DNA from: Streptomyces sp. HNM0574
GTDB taxonomy: Bacteria; Actinomycetota; Actinomycetes; Streptomycetales; Streptomycetaceae
Length of the DNA: 64,000 nucleotides
Direction: 5' to 3'
Assembly (NCBI RefSeq): GCF_012726235.1
Contig: NZ_JAASAH010000009.1
Location: 124,001 to 188,000 of the forward strand
Shown: piece after piece, positions 40,119-47,597 of the stretch
How the letters are laid out: each line of letters starts with the position of its first letter
Position numbering within the stretch: position 1 is the stretch's first letter
Program-made: the position numbers and the translations under genes
The notes under the pieces: model-generated
Database searches by the model: none
Told to the model about the DNA's origin: nothing
Seen by the model: only the letters and a program-made list of their open reading frames with translations

Positions 40119-40952
40119 TCAGACGCCGTCGGCGCACCGGCAGCGTGCCGGGGAGCCGGGGCGTGAGGCCGGTTTCGGGGCGGGTCTCGGTGCCGGTCTC
40201 GGTGCCGACGTCGGCACCGGGTTCGGCGTCGGTTCCGGTGCCACCGCCGGCCCGGCGTGCTCCCCTTCCCCGGCGAGGCGTTGGTGGTGGCGGTAGATGG
40301 CGTAGCCCAGGCCGAGCACGGCGCAGCACAGGGCGGGGATGCGCAGCGCGGTGAGGCCGTCGGTGCTCGCCTGGCAGGCGCCGACGATGCCGCCGGCCAC
40401 GAAGGTCAGCAGGGACGCGGTCAGCAGCAGGCCCCGCCATGCCTGCACCCGGCGGTAGCGGCCGCTGCCGACGAGGACGCCGAGGTCGGTCAGCGTCCCG
40501 GTCATGTGGCTGGTGCGCAGCACCATGCCGCGGTAGTTGGAGAACATCCCGTTCTGCAGGCCGCAGGCGGCGGCCGCCGCCGCCACCGCCCAGATCAGGT
40601 GCTCCCTGGAGACGACCAGCGAGGCGGCCCCCAGCAGCGCGGCCTCCGCCAGCAGCGCCAGCCCGAACCGGCGGCCGGTGGCCGGAGGTTGGGAGCCGAG
40701 CAGCACACCCGCGGCCACTCCCCCGGCGAAGAAGGCGAGCAGGATCGTCACCAGGCTCCCCAGCTCACCGGACCCCTCGGCGACCACGCTCATACCGGAC
40801 TGCGAGAGGGAGCCGGTGACGTGGCTCACCGGGTATATCAGCGACGTCAGAAAGACCGAGTTGACGAACCCGGCGATCGCGGCGAGTAACGCGGCGGTGA
40901 TCAGGATGAACCGCTTCCGTCGAGCGTCCTCGGCATCCTCGGTTCTGGGCAT
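40119..40952 (-). CDS. DUF1275 (YoaK) family membrane protein
   Basis: A 277-residue membrane protein with six predicted helices and the DUF1275 features AIAGFVNSVF near the first helix, VSHVTGSLSQSG, and LQNGMFSNYRGMVLRTSHMTGTLTDLG. The family is widespread but has no known function. The C-terminal 45 residues are a Pro/Ala-rich tail with repeated RPAP units (about four). The ATG at 40952 has GGGAGAAG nearby; the frame is open 102 codons upstream, but that part has non-coding character. Its promoter is in a region unusually rich in palindromes. Confidence 0.83.
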   Translation of the reverse strand: MPRTEDAEDARRKRFILITAALLAAIAGFVNSVFLTSLIYPVSHVTGSLSQSGMSVVAEGSGELGSLVTILLAFFAGGVAAGVLLGSQPPATGRRFGLALLAEAALLGAASLVVSREHLIWAVAAAAAACGLQNGMFSNYRGMVLRTSHMTGTLTDLGVLVGSGRYRRVQAWRGLLLTASLLTFVAGGIVGACQASTDGLTALRIPALCCAVLGLGYAIYRHHQRLAGEGEHAGPAVAPEPTPNPVPTSAPRPAPRPAPKPASRPGSPARCRCADGV

Positions 40953-41506
40953 CTGCGCACTTCTCCCTGTCTGCCGGTGAAGAGCCGGTACCCGCGCGCG
41001 GAAACGCCCCTGCCCCCGAGTGGCAAGCGGGTGGACACCGGCCCACGATTCATTTTTCTCCTCACAGGAATTCCCCTGCCAGAACATCCCGGAATTCCGG
41101 CCGCGCACCGCAATACCTCTTCCTCGGCACCGGTATTGCATGGTCACGGCCGACCCGAATCGATTCTCGCAGCGCTTGTGCTCCCCCGCCTCCCACGCCG
41201 CGGACAGGGGTGACCGACTGCCCCGGGGCGACGGCATTCCCAAGGGAATTGATAGCAATTGCCCGGCGCGACACGCCCGCCCGTGAACCGTGGTTCACCC
41301 CGGCGGGCGGCATTCCCTTCCCAAACGCACAAGCGCTCCCCGCCACCCCCAAGGGTGCTCCCGGTGCACGGTGCGGCGCATTCCGTTTCGCCGTACCGGC
41401 CGAAGATCCGGACGTTCTCCGGGCGTTGACAGCGCCCCCGCACCCCCGCATGCTGAGCGGACGCTTAGCGGATCGGCGCGGCGCACTCACACAGGAGGTT
41501 GCAGCG
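40953..41506. promoter_or_regulatory. 554-bp gene-free region with several perfect palindromes
   Basis: Composition is far less GC-rich at third positions than in genes, so I call no gene here. It holds GGAATTCC twice (41067 and 41091, 24 bases apart), ATTCCC-AA-GGGAAT (41236-41249), AATTG-ATAG-CAATT (41247-41260), and GTGAACC-GT-GGTTCAC (41283-41298). GCATTCC recurs near 41234, 41310 and 41379. It separates the DUF1275 gene from maoC. Confidence 0.6.
41426..41469 (+). promoter_or_regulatory. maoC promoter with TetR-type operator
   Basis: TTGACA (41426-41431), then CATGCT (41449-41454) after 17 bases. The palindrome GCTGAGC-GGAC-GCTTAGC (41452-41469, one mismatch) covers the -10 end and the start point. 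The same form recurs at 42691-42706. Confidence 0.68.
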
Positions 41507-41968
41507 ATGGCGGAGCCCCGGGTGTTCACCTCGGCGGACGAACTGGCGGCGGCGGTCGGCGAGGAGCTGGGCCCCAGCGACTGGCTGGAGGTCGACCAGA
41601 AGCGGATCGACCGGTTCGCCGACGCGACGGGCGACCACCAGTGGATCCACGTCGACCCCGAGCGCGCCGCCACGGGCCCGTTCGGCTCGACGATCGCGCA
41701 CGGCTATCTGACACTCTCCCTGCTGCCCTCGCTGGTGCCGCAGGTGATGCGCGTCGAGGGCATCCGGATGGGCGTCAACTACGGCGTGAACAAGGTGCGT
41801 TTCCCCGCTCCCGTCCCCGTCGGCTCCCGGCTGCGCGCCCGCGCGCAGCTGCTGGAGGTCGCGGAGGCGGGCGGCGGTGTGCAGGTCGCGGCGAAGGTGA
41901 CGATCGAGCGCGAGGGCGGCGACAAGCCCGTCTGCGTCGCCGAGTCCCTCAGCCGCTACTTCTGGTAG
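41507..41968 (+). CDS. MaoC family enoyl-CoA hydratase
   Basis: A 153-residue single-hotdog MaoC protein. The active-site pattern is FADATGDHQWIHVD, with Asp43 and His48 as the expected catalytic pair; FGSTIAHGYLTLSLL follows. Gln replaces the more common Asn after the first His of the motif. It would hydrate enoyl-CoA to (R)-3-hydroxyacyl-CoA as a homodimer. ATG 41507 has GGAGG eight bases before. Its end overlaps that of a convergent TetR gene by 13 bases. Its promoter carries a site that also occurs before that TetR gene, so it is the probable target. Confidence 0.87.
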   Translation: MAEPRVFTSADELAAAVGEELGPSDWLEVDQKRIDRFADATGDHQWIHVDPERAATGPFGSTIAHGYLTLSLLPSLVPQVMRVEGIRMGVNYGVNKVRFPAPVPVGSRLRARAQLLEVAEAGGGVQVAAKVTIEREGGDKPVCVAESLSRYFW

Positions 41969-42642
41969 GACCCGGGTTCCGTCCGGGCCCCGGAGCCGAC
42001 CATCCGCAGGACGAGGTCGGCGTACAGTTCGCCGATCTCGTCCGGGGTGCGGGCGCCGGAGGGGCTGAACCAGCGGGCCACGTCGATGCACAGGGACATC
42101 ACGGCCAGCGCGGTGCCCCGGATGTCCCGGACGGCGAACTCGCCCGAGGCGGCGCCGTCCTCCAGCACCCCGCGCAGCAACTCCTCGCTCCGGCGCCGGA
42201 GTTGGACGATCTCGGTGTAGTGCTCCTCGCCGAGCGCGGCCAGTTCGTACTGCACGACCCGGGCCGTGGTGTGGTGCTCCGCGTGCCAGCGGACGAAGGA
42301 GTGGACGGCGCGGGCCAGCCGGGACGGGGCGTCGGCCGGGGCGTCCGTGCCCTCGACGGCCTCGGTGAGCAGCCGCACCGAACGCTCGTGGCCGACGCGG
42401 CTGATCTGGTAGAGCAGTTCTTCCTTGGTCTTGTAGTGGATGTACAGCGCCGCGGGGCTCATGCCCGCGCGGCCCGCGATGTCCCGCGTGGTCGTCGCGT
42501 GGAAGCCCCGCTCGGCGAAGGCCTCGACGGCGCCGAGCAGCAGCCGCCTGGCGGCGTCGGGCGTCACGCCCTCGAAGGACTCGTCGGCAGGTCCCGTCTC
42601 CGCCTCGCCCGAGGTGGCCCGGGGCTCCGTCTCCGATGCCAT
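41956..42642 (-). CDS. TetR family transcriptional regulator
   Basis: A 228-residue TetR-type regulator: DAARRLLLGAVEAFAERG, TTTRDIAGRAGMSPAALYIHY and KTKEELLYQ form the helix-turn-helix, after a 25-residue disordered start. The ligand domain is helical. ATG 42642 has GGAAGGG some 12 bases before; a GTG at 42675 sits too close to the probable -10 (TATCGT on the minus strand). It is convergent and overlapping with maoC. Operators of one type lie before both genes (41452 and 42691), so I propose that it represses itself and maoC. Confidence 0.85.
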   Translation of the reverse strand: MASETEPRATSGEAETGPADESFEGVTPDAARRLLLGAVEAFAERGFHATTTRDIAGRAGMSPAALYIHYKTKEELLYQISRVGHERSVRLLTEAVEGTDAPADAPSRLARAVHSFVRWHAEHHTTARVVQYELAALGEEHYTEIVQLRRRSEELLRGVLEDGAASGEFAVRDIRGTALAVMSLCIDVARWFSPSGARTPDEIGELYADLVLRMVGSGARTEPGSYQK

Positions 42643-42690
42643 GGTCTCGCTCGCCCTTCCTTCGACAGGGCGCACACGATACCCCGAGCC

Positions 42691-42706
42691 CTGAGCACCT
42701 GCTTAG
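42691..42706. promoter_or_regulatory. second TetR-type operator of the CTGAGC-N4-GCTTAG form
   Basis: CTGAGC-ACCT-GCTTAG, 6-base arms with one mismatch, matches the site at 41453-41468 except in the four-base centre. It lies between the two divergent tetR genes, 49 bases before the left one and about 50 before the right one. Confidence 0.68.
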
Positions 42707-42755
42707 CCCCCGCGCCAGGCCGGGGGCGCACGGGGCGCGCTCTACGATGAACCGC

Positions 42756-43388
42756 ATGGCCCGCCCCCGCAAGCCGCTGCTCAGCCGCGCCCGGATCGTC
42801 GAGTGCGCCCTCGCGCTCGTCGACGCCGAGGGTCTGCCCGCGGTGTCCACCCGGCGGCTCGCGGCCGAACTCGGGGTGAGCGGCCCGTCGCTCTACAACC
42901 ACTTCCGCACCAAGGACGAGATCCTGGACGCGGTGGCCGACACCGTCTGCGCCCAGGTCGACGTGTCGATGTTCGAGGACGGGACGGAGTGGCGCGCGGC
43001 GCTGCTCGGGTGGGCCCGCTCGTACCGCGCGGCGCTCAGCGCGCACCCGAACATCGTGCCGTACCTGGCGCAGGGCCCGGGCCGGCGGCCGAGTCAGCTG
43101 GCGATGGCGGATGCGGTGTTCGGCGGGATGGTCCGCGCGGGCTGGCCGAAGCCGCACGCCACCCATATCGGCGCGCTCATGCGGTACTTCGTCGCGGGCT
43201 CGGCGCTCGGCTCGTTCGCCCGCGGCTTCGTCGACGACGCGGCGCTGTACGGGCAGGAGTACCCGCACCTCGGCGAGGCGCACCTGCTGGCCGGGCACCA
43301 ACGGGACGTCGACGAGGGCGCGTTCGAGACCGGCCTGCGCGCCCTCGTCGACGGTCTGGCGCTGCGCGGCCCCGCCCACCGGGCCTGA
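42756..43388 (+). CDS. TetR family transcriptional regulator (TetR_C type)
   Basis: A 210-residue regulator. The N terminus RKPLLSRARIVECALALVDAEG, STRRLAAELGVSGPSLYNHF and RTKDEILD is the TetR helix-turn-helix, closest in form to the classical TetR/ActII-like group with a TetR_C domain. A -10-like TACGAT (42743-42748) lies seven bases before ATG 42756 and there is no ribosome site, so a leaderless mRNA is likely; ATG 42747 would overlap that box. It is divergent from the other TetR gene and convergent with alcohol dehydrogenase. Target unknown. Confidence 0.84.
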   Translation: MARPRKPLLSRARIVECALALVDAEGLPAVSTRRLAAELGVSGPSLYNHFRTKDEILDAVADTVCAQVDVSMFEDGTEWRAALLGWARSYRAALSAHPNIVPYLAQGPGRRPSQLAMADAVFGGMVRAGWPKPHATHIGALMRYFVAGSALGSFARGFVDDAALYGQEYPHLGEAHLLAGHQRDVDEGAFETGLRALVDGLALRGPAHRA

Positions 43389-43406
43389 CGGCGCCGCCCG
43401 CCGTCA
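43386..43406. terminator. hairpin made of both stop codons
   Basis: TGACGGC and GCCGTCA pair perfectly around seven bases. The outer three bases of each arm are the stop codons of the convergent tetR and alcohol dehydrogenase genes. Confidence 0.5.
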
Positions 43407-44486
43407 GAAGACGACGAGGGCGCGGCCGCCGCGGCCGGCGAGCATCGCGTCGAAGGCGGCCGGGATGTCCTCCAGGCCGATCCGTTCGGTGACCATCGAG
43501 GCCAGGTCGAGCCGGCCCTCGCGCACGTGCCGGGCGAGGACGGGTACGTCCCGCGCGGGGTCGGAGTTGCCGTACACACAGCCGCTGAGGGTCCGCGCGA
43601 AGTGGAAGATCTCCAGCGCGGAGAGGGTGACCTGCTGCTCCTTGCCGCCGATGCCGACGACGGTGGTCCGCCCGCCCCGCCGCGTCGCCCCCCAGGCCGC
43701 ACGGATCGTCTCCGCGCGGCCGACGCACTCGACGGCCACGTCCGCGCCGAATCCGCCGGTGCGTTCGCGGATCTCCTTCGCGGTGGTGTCCGAGGCGAGG
43801 AGGTAGTCGGTGGCCCCGGCCGAGCGGGCCAGCTCCTCCTTCTCGGGGGACACGTCGACGGCGATCACCGGGTCCGCGCCCGCGAGCCGCGCGGATTGGA
43901 GCGTCGCCAGTCCGACGCCGCCCACGCCGAACACCACGACGGACTCCCCGACCCGCACCTGCGCGCTGTGGTTGACCGCCCCGTAGCCGGTCAGCGCCGC
44001 GCAGCCGAGCAGGGCCGCCTCGGTCAGCGGGACGCCGTCCGGCAGCGGCAGCACGGCGCGCGCCGGCACCACGGTCTCCTCGGCGAACGCGGCGGTGCTC
44101 AGGCCCGGGTAGAGGTCCTCGCCGTCCTTGGAGCGGGCGTAGGGGACGGTGGTGCCCGCGTTGGCGTTCACGCACAGCCACGGCTCGGCCAGCTGCACGC
44201 AGAAGTGGCAGGCGCCGCACGAGGGCGCCCAGTTGAGCACCACGCGGTCGCCCGGCGCGAGGGAGGTGACGCCCTCGCCCGCGGCGACGACCGTGCCCGC
44301 GCCCTCGTGGCCGAGGACCGCGGGGACCGGCTGCCGGAGCGTTCCGTTGGACAGGGACAGGTCGGAGTGGCACACCCCGGCCGCGGCGAGGCGGACCCGC
44401 ACCTGCCCGGGCCCGGGCTCGGGCAGGTCGATCTCGGTGAGCTCCAACGGGGCTCCGACGGCGGGCAGTACGGCGGCACGGACCAT
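43404..44486 (-). CDS. zinc-dependent alcohol dehydrogenase (class III-like)
   Basis: A 360-residue medium-chain alcohol dehydrogenase. Catalytic zinc ligands are Cys39 (GVCHSD), His60 and Glu61 (GHEGAG) and a later Cys; the structural zinc cysteines are 90, 93, 96 and 105, with one extra residue before the last compared with the common spacing. The NAD loop is GVGGVG. It oxidises an alcohol or a thiol adduct to the aldehyde level. ATG 44486 has AGGAG nearby. The aldehyde dehydrogenase gene is upstream on the same strand, 298 bases away, so alcohol to aldehyde to acid is a reasonable joint route. Confidence 0.88.
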   Translation of the reverse strand: MVRAAVLPAVGAPLELTEIDLPEPGPGQVRVRLAAAGVCHSDLSLSNGTLRQPVPAVLGHEGAGTVVAAGEGVTSLAPGDRVVLNWAPSCGACHFCVQLAEPWLCVNANAGTTVPYARSKDGEDLYPGLSTAAFAEETVVPARAVLPLPDGVPLTEAALLGCAALTGYGAVNHSAQVRVGESVVVFGVGGVGLATLQSARLAGADPVIAVDVSPEKEELARSAGATDYLLASDTTAKEIRERTGGFGADVAVECVGRAETIRAAWGATRRGGRTTVVGIGGKEQQVTLSALEIFHFARTLSGCVYGNSDPARDVPVLARHVREGRLDLASMVTERIGLEDIPAAFDAMLAGRGGRALVVF

Positions 44487-44784
44487 GAGGGTGCTCCTGG
44501 GACTCTCGGCGGTGCGGGGACTGTCGGGACGGGTGGAGTGGAGGGGGAGTCGGTGGGCGGGCGCCGGCTCCGGTGGAGCGGCGGCCGTGGGAGAGACGTT
44601 CGCGCCGTGGCGGCCGGCCCGGCAACAGGCGCATGCCCAGGCGCAGGGCGCACGGCGAGGCACGGCGCACGCCCGGTCTCGCGCGGGTGGTGCGGGCCCG
44701 GGTCCGCTCCCGGCCAGGGAGCGCCGGGGGCGCACGGTGCGGGCCGCGCCCGGCGCCGTGCGGCCGCCCGCCGCGCGCCCATGG
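44487..44784. other. 298-bp gap, no gene seen
   Basis: Between the aldehyde and alcohol dehydrogenase genes. Very GC-rich, with no frame that looks like a protein and no clear promoter or hairpin. It may hold the alcohol dehydrogenase promoter. Confidence 0.4.
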
Positions 44785-46203
44785 TCAGAGCTGGAGCGAC
44801 TTCGTCTGCAGGTACTCGCCCAGCCCGTGCGGGCCCAGCTCCCTGCCGACCCCGGACTGCTTGTAACCGCCGAACGGCGCCTGCGGGTTGAAGCGTCCGC
44901 CGTTGATGTCGACCTGTCCGGTCTCCATCCGGCGGGCGAAGGCGACGGCCTCCTCCTCGTCCTCGGACCAGACGGCGCCGGCGAGTCCGTAGACGGTTCC
45001 GTTGGCGATGCGGAGCGCGTCCTCGGTGTCCTCGTAGCGCAGGACCGACAGCACCGGGCCGAAGATCTCCTCCTGCGCGATGGTCATCTCCGGGGTGACG
45101 TCGGCGAAGACGGTCGGCGCGACGTAGGCGCCCCGCTCGAACCCCTCGGGCACCTCCGGGCCCCCGGCCACCAGCCGGGCGCCCTCCTTCACCCCCTGCT
45201 CGATGTACCCGGCGACGCGCTCGCGCTGCCTGGCGTTGACGACGGGGCCGAGCCGGGTGCCCTCGGCCTCCGGGTCGCCGGGGGCGTACTTCGCGGCGGC
45301 AGCGGCGGCCAGCTCGACGGCCTCCTCGTAGCGCGCCGCGTCGACCAGCATCCGGGTCCAGGCGCTGCACGTCTGGCCGGAGTTGGCCATCACGTTGGCG
45401 ACGCCGACCTTGACGGCCCTGGCCAGGTCGGCCCCCGGCAGGATGACGTTGGCCGACTTGCCGCCCAGCTCCAGCGCGACGTTCTTCACCGCGCCGCCCG
45501 CCGCCGCACCGATCCGGCGGCCGACCGCGGTGGACCCGGTGAAGGACACCAGGTCGACGTCCTCGTGCTCGGCGAGCGCCTGGCCCGCGACCGGCCCGAG
45601 CCCGGTCACGAGGTTGAACACGCCCGCGGGGAAGCCCGCTTCGGCCACGGCCTCGGCGAACAGCTGCGCCACCAGCGGGGTGTCCTCGGCGGGCTTGAGG
45701 ACCATCGTGCAGCCGGCGGCGAGCGCGGGCGCGGCCTTGGCGACGATCTGGTGCAGCGGGTAGTTCCACGGGGTGATCGCGCCGACGACGCCGACGGGTT
45801 CGTGCAGGACGCGGGAGTTGCCGATCCGCTCCTCGAAGGTGTGCTCGGCGGCGATCCGCGCGTAGCTGCCGCTCACCGCGACCGGGACGGCGGCGTGCAC
45901 GGCCTGCGAGAAGGCGAGCGGTGAGCCGAGTTCGCGGGTGACGATCTCCGCGATCTCCTCGCGGCGCGCGGTGAGGACGTCGTGCAACGCGCCCAGCAGC
46001 GCGGCGCGTTCGGCGGGCGGGGTGCCGGACCAGCCGGGGAGGGCGGCACGGGCGGCGGCGACGGCCGCGTCCACGTCCTCGGGTCCGCCCGCCGGGACGG
46101 TGGCGAGGACGGTGCCGTTGGCGGGGTTGGTGACCTGGAGGGTGCCGTCGGCAGCGGCGGGGCGCCACGTGCCGTCGATGAACAAAGCGTCGTGTGCCTG
46201 CAT
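44785..46203 (-). CDS. aldehyde dehydrogenase family protein
   Basis: A 472-residue NAD(P)-dependent aldehyde dehydrogenase. Catalytic Cys279 (NSGQTCSAW), general base Glu245 (LELGGKSANV) and Asn147 (TPWNYP) are all present. It turns an aldehyde into the acid. I chose ATG 46203; a GTG just before it (46206) is part of the upstream palindrome. A promoter with CTGACA, 17 bases, TAGTTT ends six bases before the ATG, so the mRNA probably starts at the A of the ATG with no leader. Tight repression by a palindrome-binding regulator is likely. Confidence 0.9.
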   Translation of the reverse strand: MQAHDALFIDGTWRPAAADGTLQVTNPANGTVLATVPAGGPEDVDAAVAAARAALPGWSGTPPAERAALLGALHDVLTARREEIAEIVTRELGSPLAFSQAVHAAVPVAVSGSYARIAAEHTFEERIGNSRVLHEPVGVVGAITPWNYPLHQIVAKAAPALAAGCTMVLKPAEDTPLVAQLFAEAVAEAGFPAGVFNLVTGLGPVAGQALAEHEDVDLVSFTGSTAVGRRIGAAAGGAVKNVALELGGKSANVILPGADLARAVKVGVANVMANSGQTCSAWTRMLVDAARYEEAVELAAAAAAKYAPGDPEAEGTRLGPVVNARQRERVAGYIEQGVKEGARLVAGGPEVPEGFERGAYVAPTVFADVTPEMTIAQEEIFGPVLSVLRYEDTEDALRIANGTVYGLAGAVWSEDEEEAVAFARRMETGQVDINGGRFNPQAPFGGYKQSGVGRELGPHGLGEYLQTKSLQL

Positions 46204-46238
46204 CACCCCAAACTAGCGCCGCTAGTTTGGGGTGTCAG
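46204..46238 (-). promoter_or_regulatory. aldehyde dehydrogenase promoter inside a perfect 31-bp palindrome
   Basis: CACCCCAAACTAGC and its exact complement (46204-46217, 46221-46234) flank GCC. On the minus strand CTGACA (46238-46233) and TAGTTT (46215-46210) are -35 and -10 with 17 bases between, all within or touching the palindrome. Typical of a TetR or MarR site that blocks RNA polymerase. Confidence 0.8.
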
Positions 46239-46259
46239 TACCGGCCCACGTGCGCTGGG

Positions 46260-47597
46260 TCACTCCCCGCCGGGGCCGCAGGGTGCCGACTCCGGGGCCG
46301 CGGCGGGCTGTTGGGGAGGCCGCCCGCCCGCGGCCGGTTCCGGTACCTCGTCCGGCGGGGCCTCGCGCATGCGCAGGGCCGTGCCCGAGGCGCCCAGCAG
46401 CAGGACGCCGAGCAGGACGAACGGGGCCGCGGTACCGGCGGCTCCGGCGACGAGGCCCGCGCCCGCCGGGGCCGCGACCTGGCCGAGCCGGTTGCCCGTC
46501 AGCCGCAGCGCCAGCGCCGTCGAGCGGGCCCCGGCGGGCGCGGCGCGGACGACGGTGGTCATGGTCAGCGGCTGCCCGACGCCGAGCGTGAAGCCCAGCA
46601 GCACCATCGAGACGGCCAGCGCCCACACCGGCACCGGGACGGCCAGCAGCACACAGAGCACCGCGGCCAGCAGGCAACTGCCGACCAGCAGCCCCCGGCG
46701 GCCCAGCCGAGCCGACATCGGCGGCAGCACCAGCCGGGAGGCGACGGAGGCACCGGCCCGCAGGCTCAGCAGCAGCCCGACGGTGGCCGGGGCGATGCCC
46801 CGGTCCTCGCCGACGACGGGCAGATAGGCGGTGAGCACGTCCGTCGCGGAGAGCACGGCCAGACTGGTGAAGATCCCGGCGGGCACCCCGCGCGAGCGCA
46901 GGATCCGCAGCAGCGGCACCGAACCGTCCGCCGCCGGACGGGAGTCGGCGTCGGCACCCTTCCGCTTCGCCCCGCTCTCGACGCGCCAGAGGGTGGCGTA
47001 CGCGCAGACCGCCAGCAGGCCCGAGGCGGACAGGGCGAGGGCCGTGGAACTCTGTCCCGGCCCCGGCCCGCCGCCGGCGCCGCCGTCGACGAGGAAGCCC
47101 GCGAGCAGCGGGCCGATGAGCTGGCCGACGGAGGCGCCGATGGTGAACAGGCCGAAGTTGCGGTCGTGTTCGCCGGGCCCGCTGCGCCGGGCGACGAGGG
47201 ACTGCGCGCCGATGACGAAGCTGAGGTGCCCGAGCCCCGTCAGCGCGCTCCACAGGCCGAGCTCCCACAGCGTCCCCGCCGTTCCGGAGAGCAGGCAGCC
47301 GGTGGTGATGACGGCGACGCCGGCGGCGAGCAGCGGACCGCAGCGCCCCCGGTCGGTGCGCCGCCCGAGCGGGACGGCGACGAGCAGGGGCAGCAGCGCG
47401 TAGAGCGCGGCGACGACACCGACGGCGCGGGCGTCGGCGCCGAGCGCGAGCGCGTGGTACGAGACCGCGGGCCGGGACATGCTCACCGCGCCCTGCGCGA
47501 AGGAGAAGGTGACGACGAGGCGCAGCAGCCAGCCCTGCCCTCCGGCCGGCCGCCGCGCCCCGCCGCCGCCCCGTCCACGGCGGAACGGTGTGCCCAC
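46260..47597 (-). CDS. MFS transporter
   Basis: A 445-residue major facilitator with about twelve helices. The loop after helix 2 reads GRRTDRGR, an MFS motif A variant, and a long charged loop (about residues 210-235) divides the halves; the tail is Pro/Gly-rich. This form fits drug- or metabolite-exporting DHA1-type MFS proteins, but the cargo is unknown. It starts at a GTG directly after the stop of the citrate transporter gene (TAAGTG), so the two are probably co-transcribed. Confidence 0.8.
   Translation of the reverse strand: MGTPFRRGRGGGGARRPAGGQGWLLRLVVTFSFAQGAVSMSRPAVSYHALALGADARAVGVVAALYALLPLLVAVPLGRRTDRGRCGPLLAAGVAVITTGCLLSGTAGTLWELGLWSALTGLGHLSFVIGAQSLVARRSGPGEHDRNFGLFTIGASVGQLIGPLLAGFLVDGGAGGGPGPGQSSTALALSASGLLAVCAYATLWRVESGAKRKGADADSRPAADGSVPLLRILRSRGVPAGIFTSLAVLSATDVLTAYLPVVGEDRGIAPATVGLLLSLRAGASVASRLVLPPMSARLGRRGLLVGSCLLAAVLCVLLAVPVPVWALAVSMVLLGFTLGVGQPLTMTTVVRAAPAGARSTALALRLTGNRLGQVAAPAGAGLVAGAAGTAAPFVLLGVLLLGASGTALRMREAPPDEVPEPAAGGRPPQQPAAAPESAPCGPGGE

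Noticed and set aside
41210..41506. N-terminal extension of the MaoC protein
   Set aside because: The frame is open, but third positions lack GC bias and the ATG at 41507 has a strong ribosome site and the family N terminus.
46204..46234. Perfect palindrome read as a terminator of the MFS gene
   Set aside because: It could fold as a hairpin, but it overlaps the promoter boxes and touches the start codon of the aldehyde dehydrogenase, and its arms are AT-rich at the core. An operator is the better reading; termination is not excluded.
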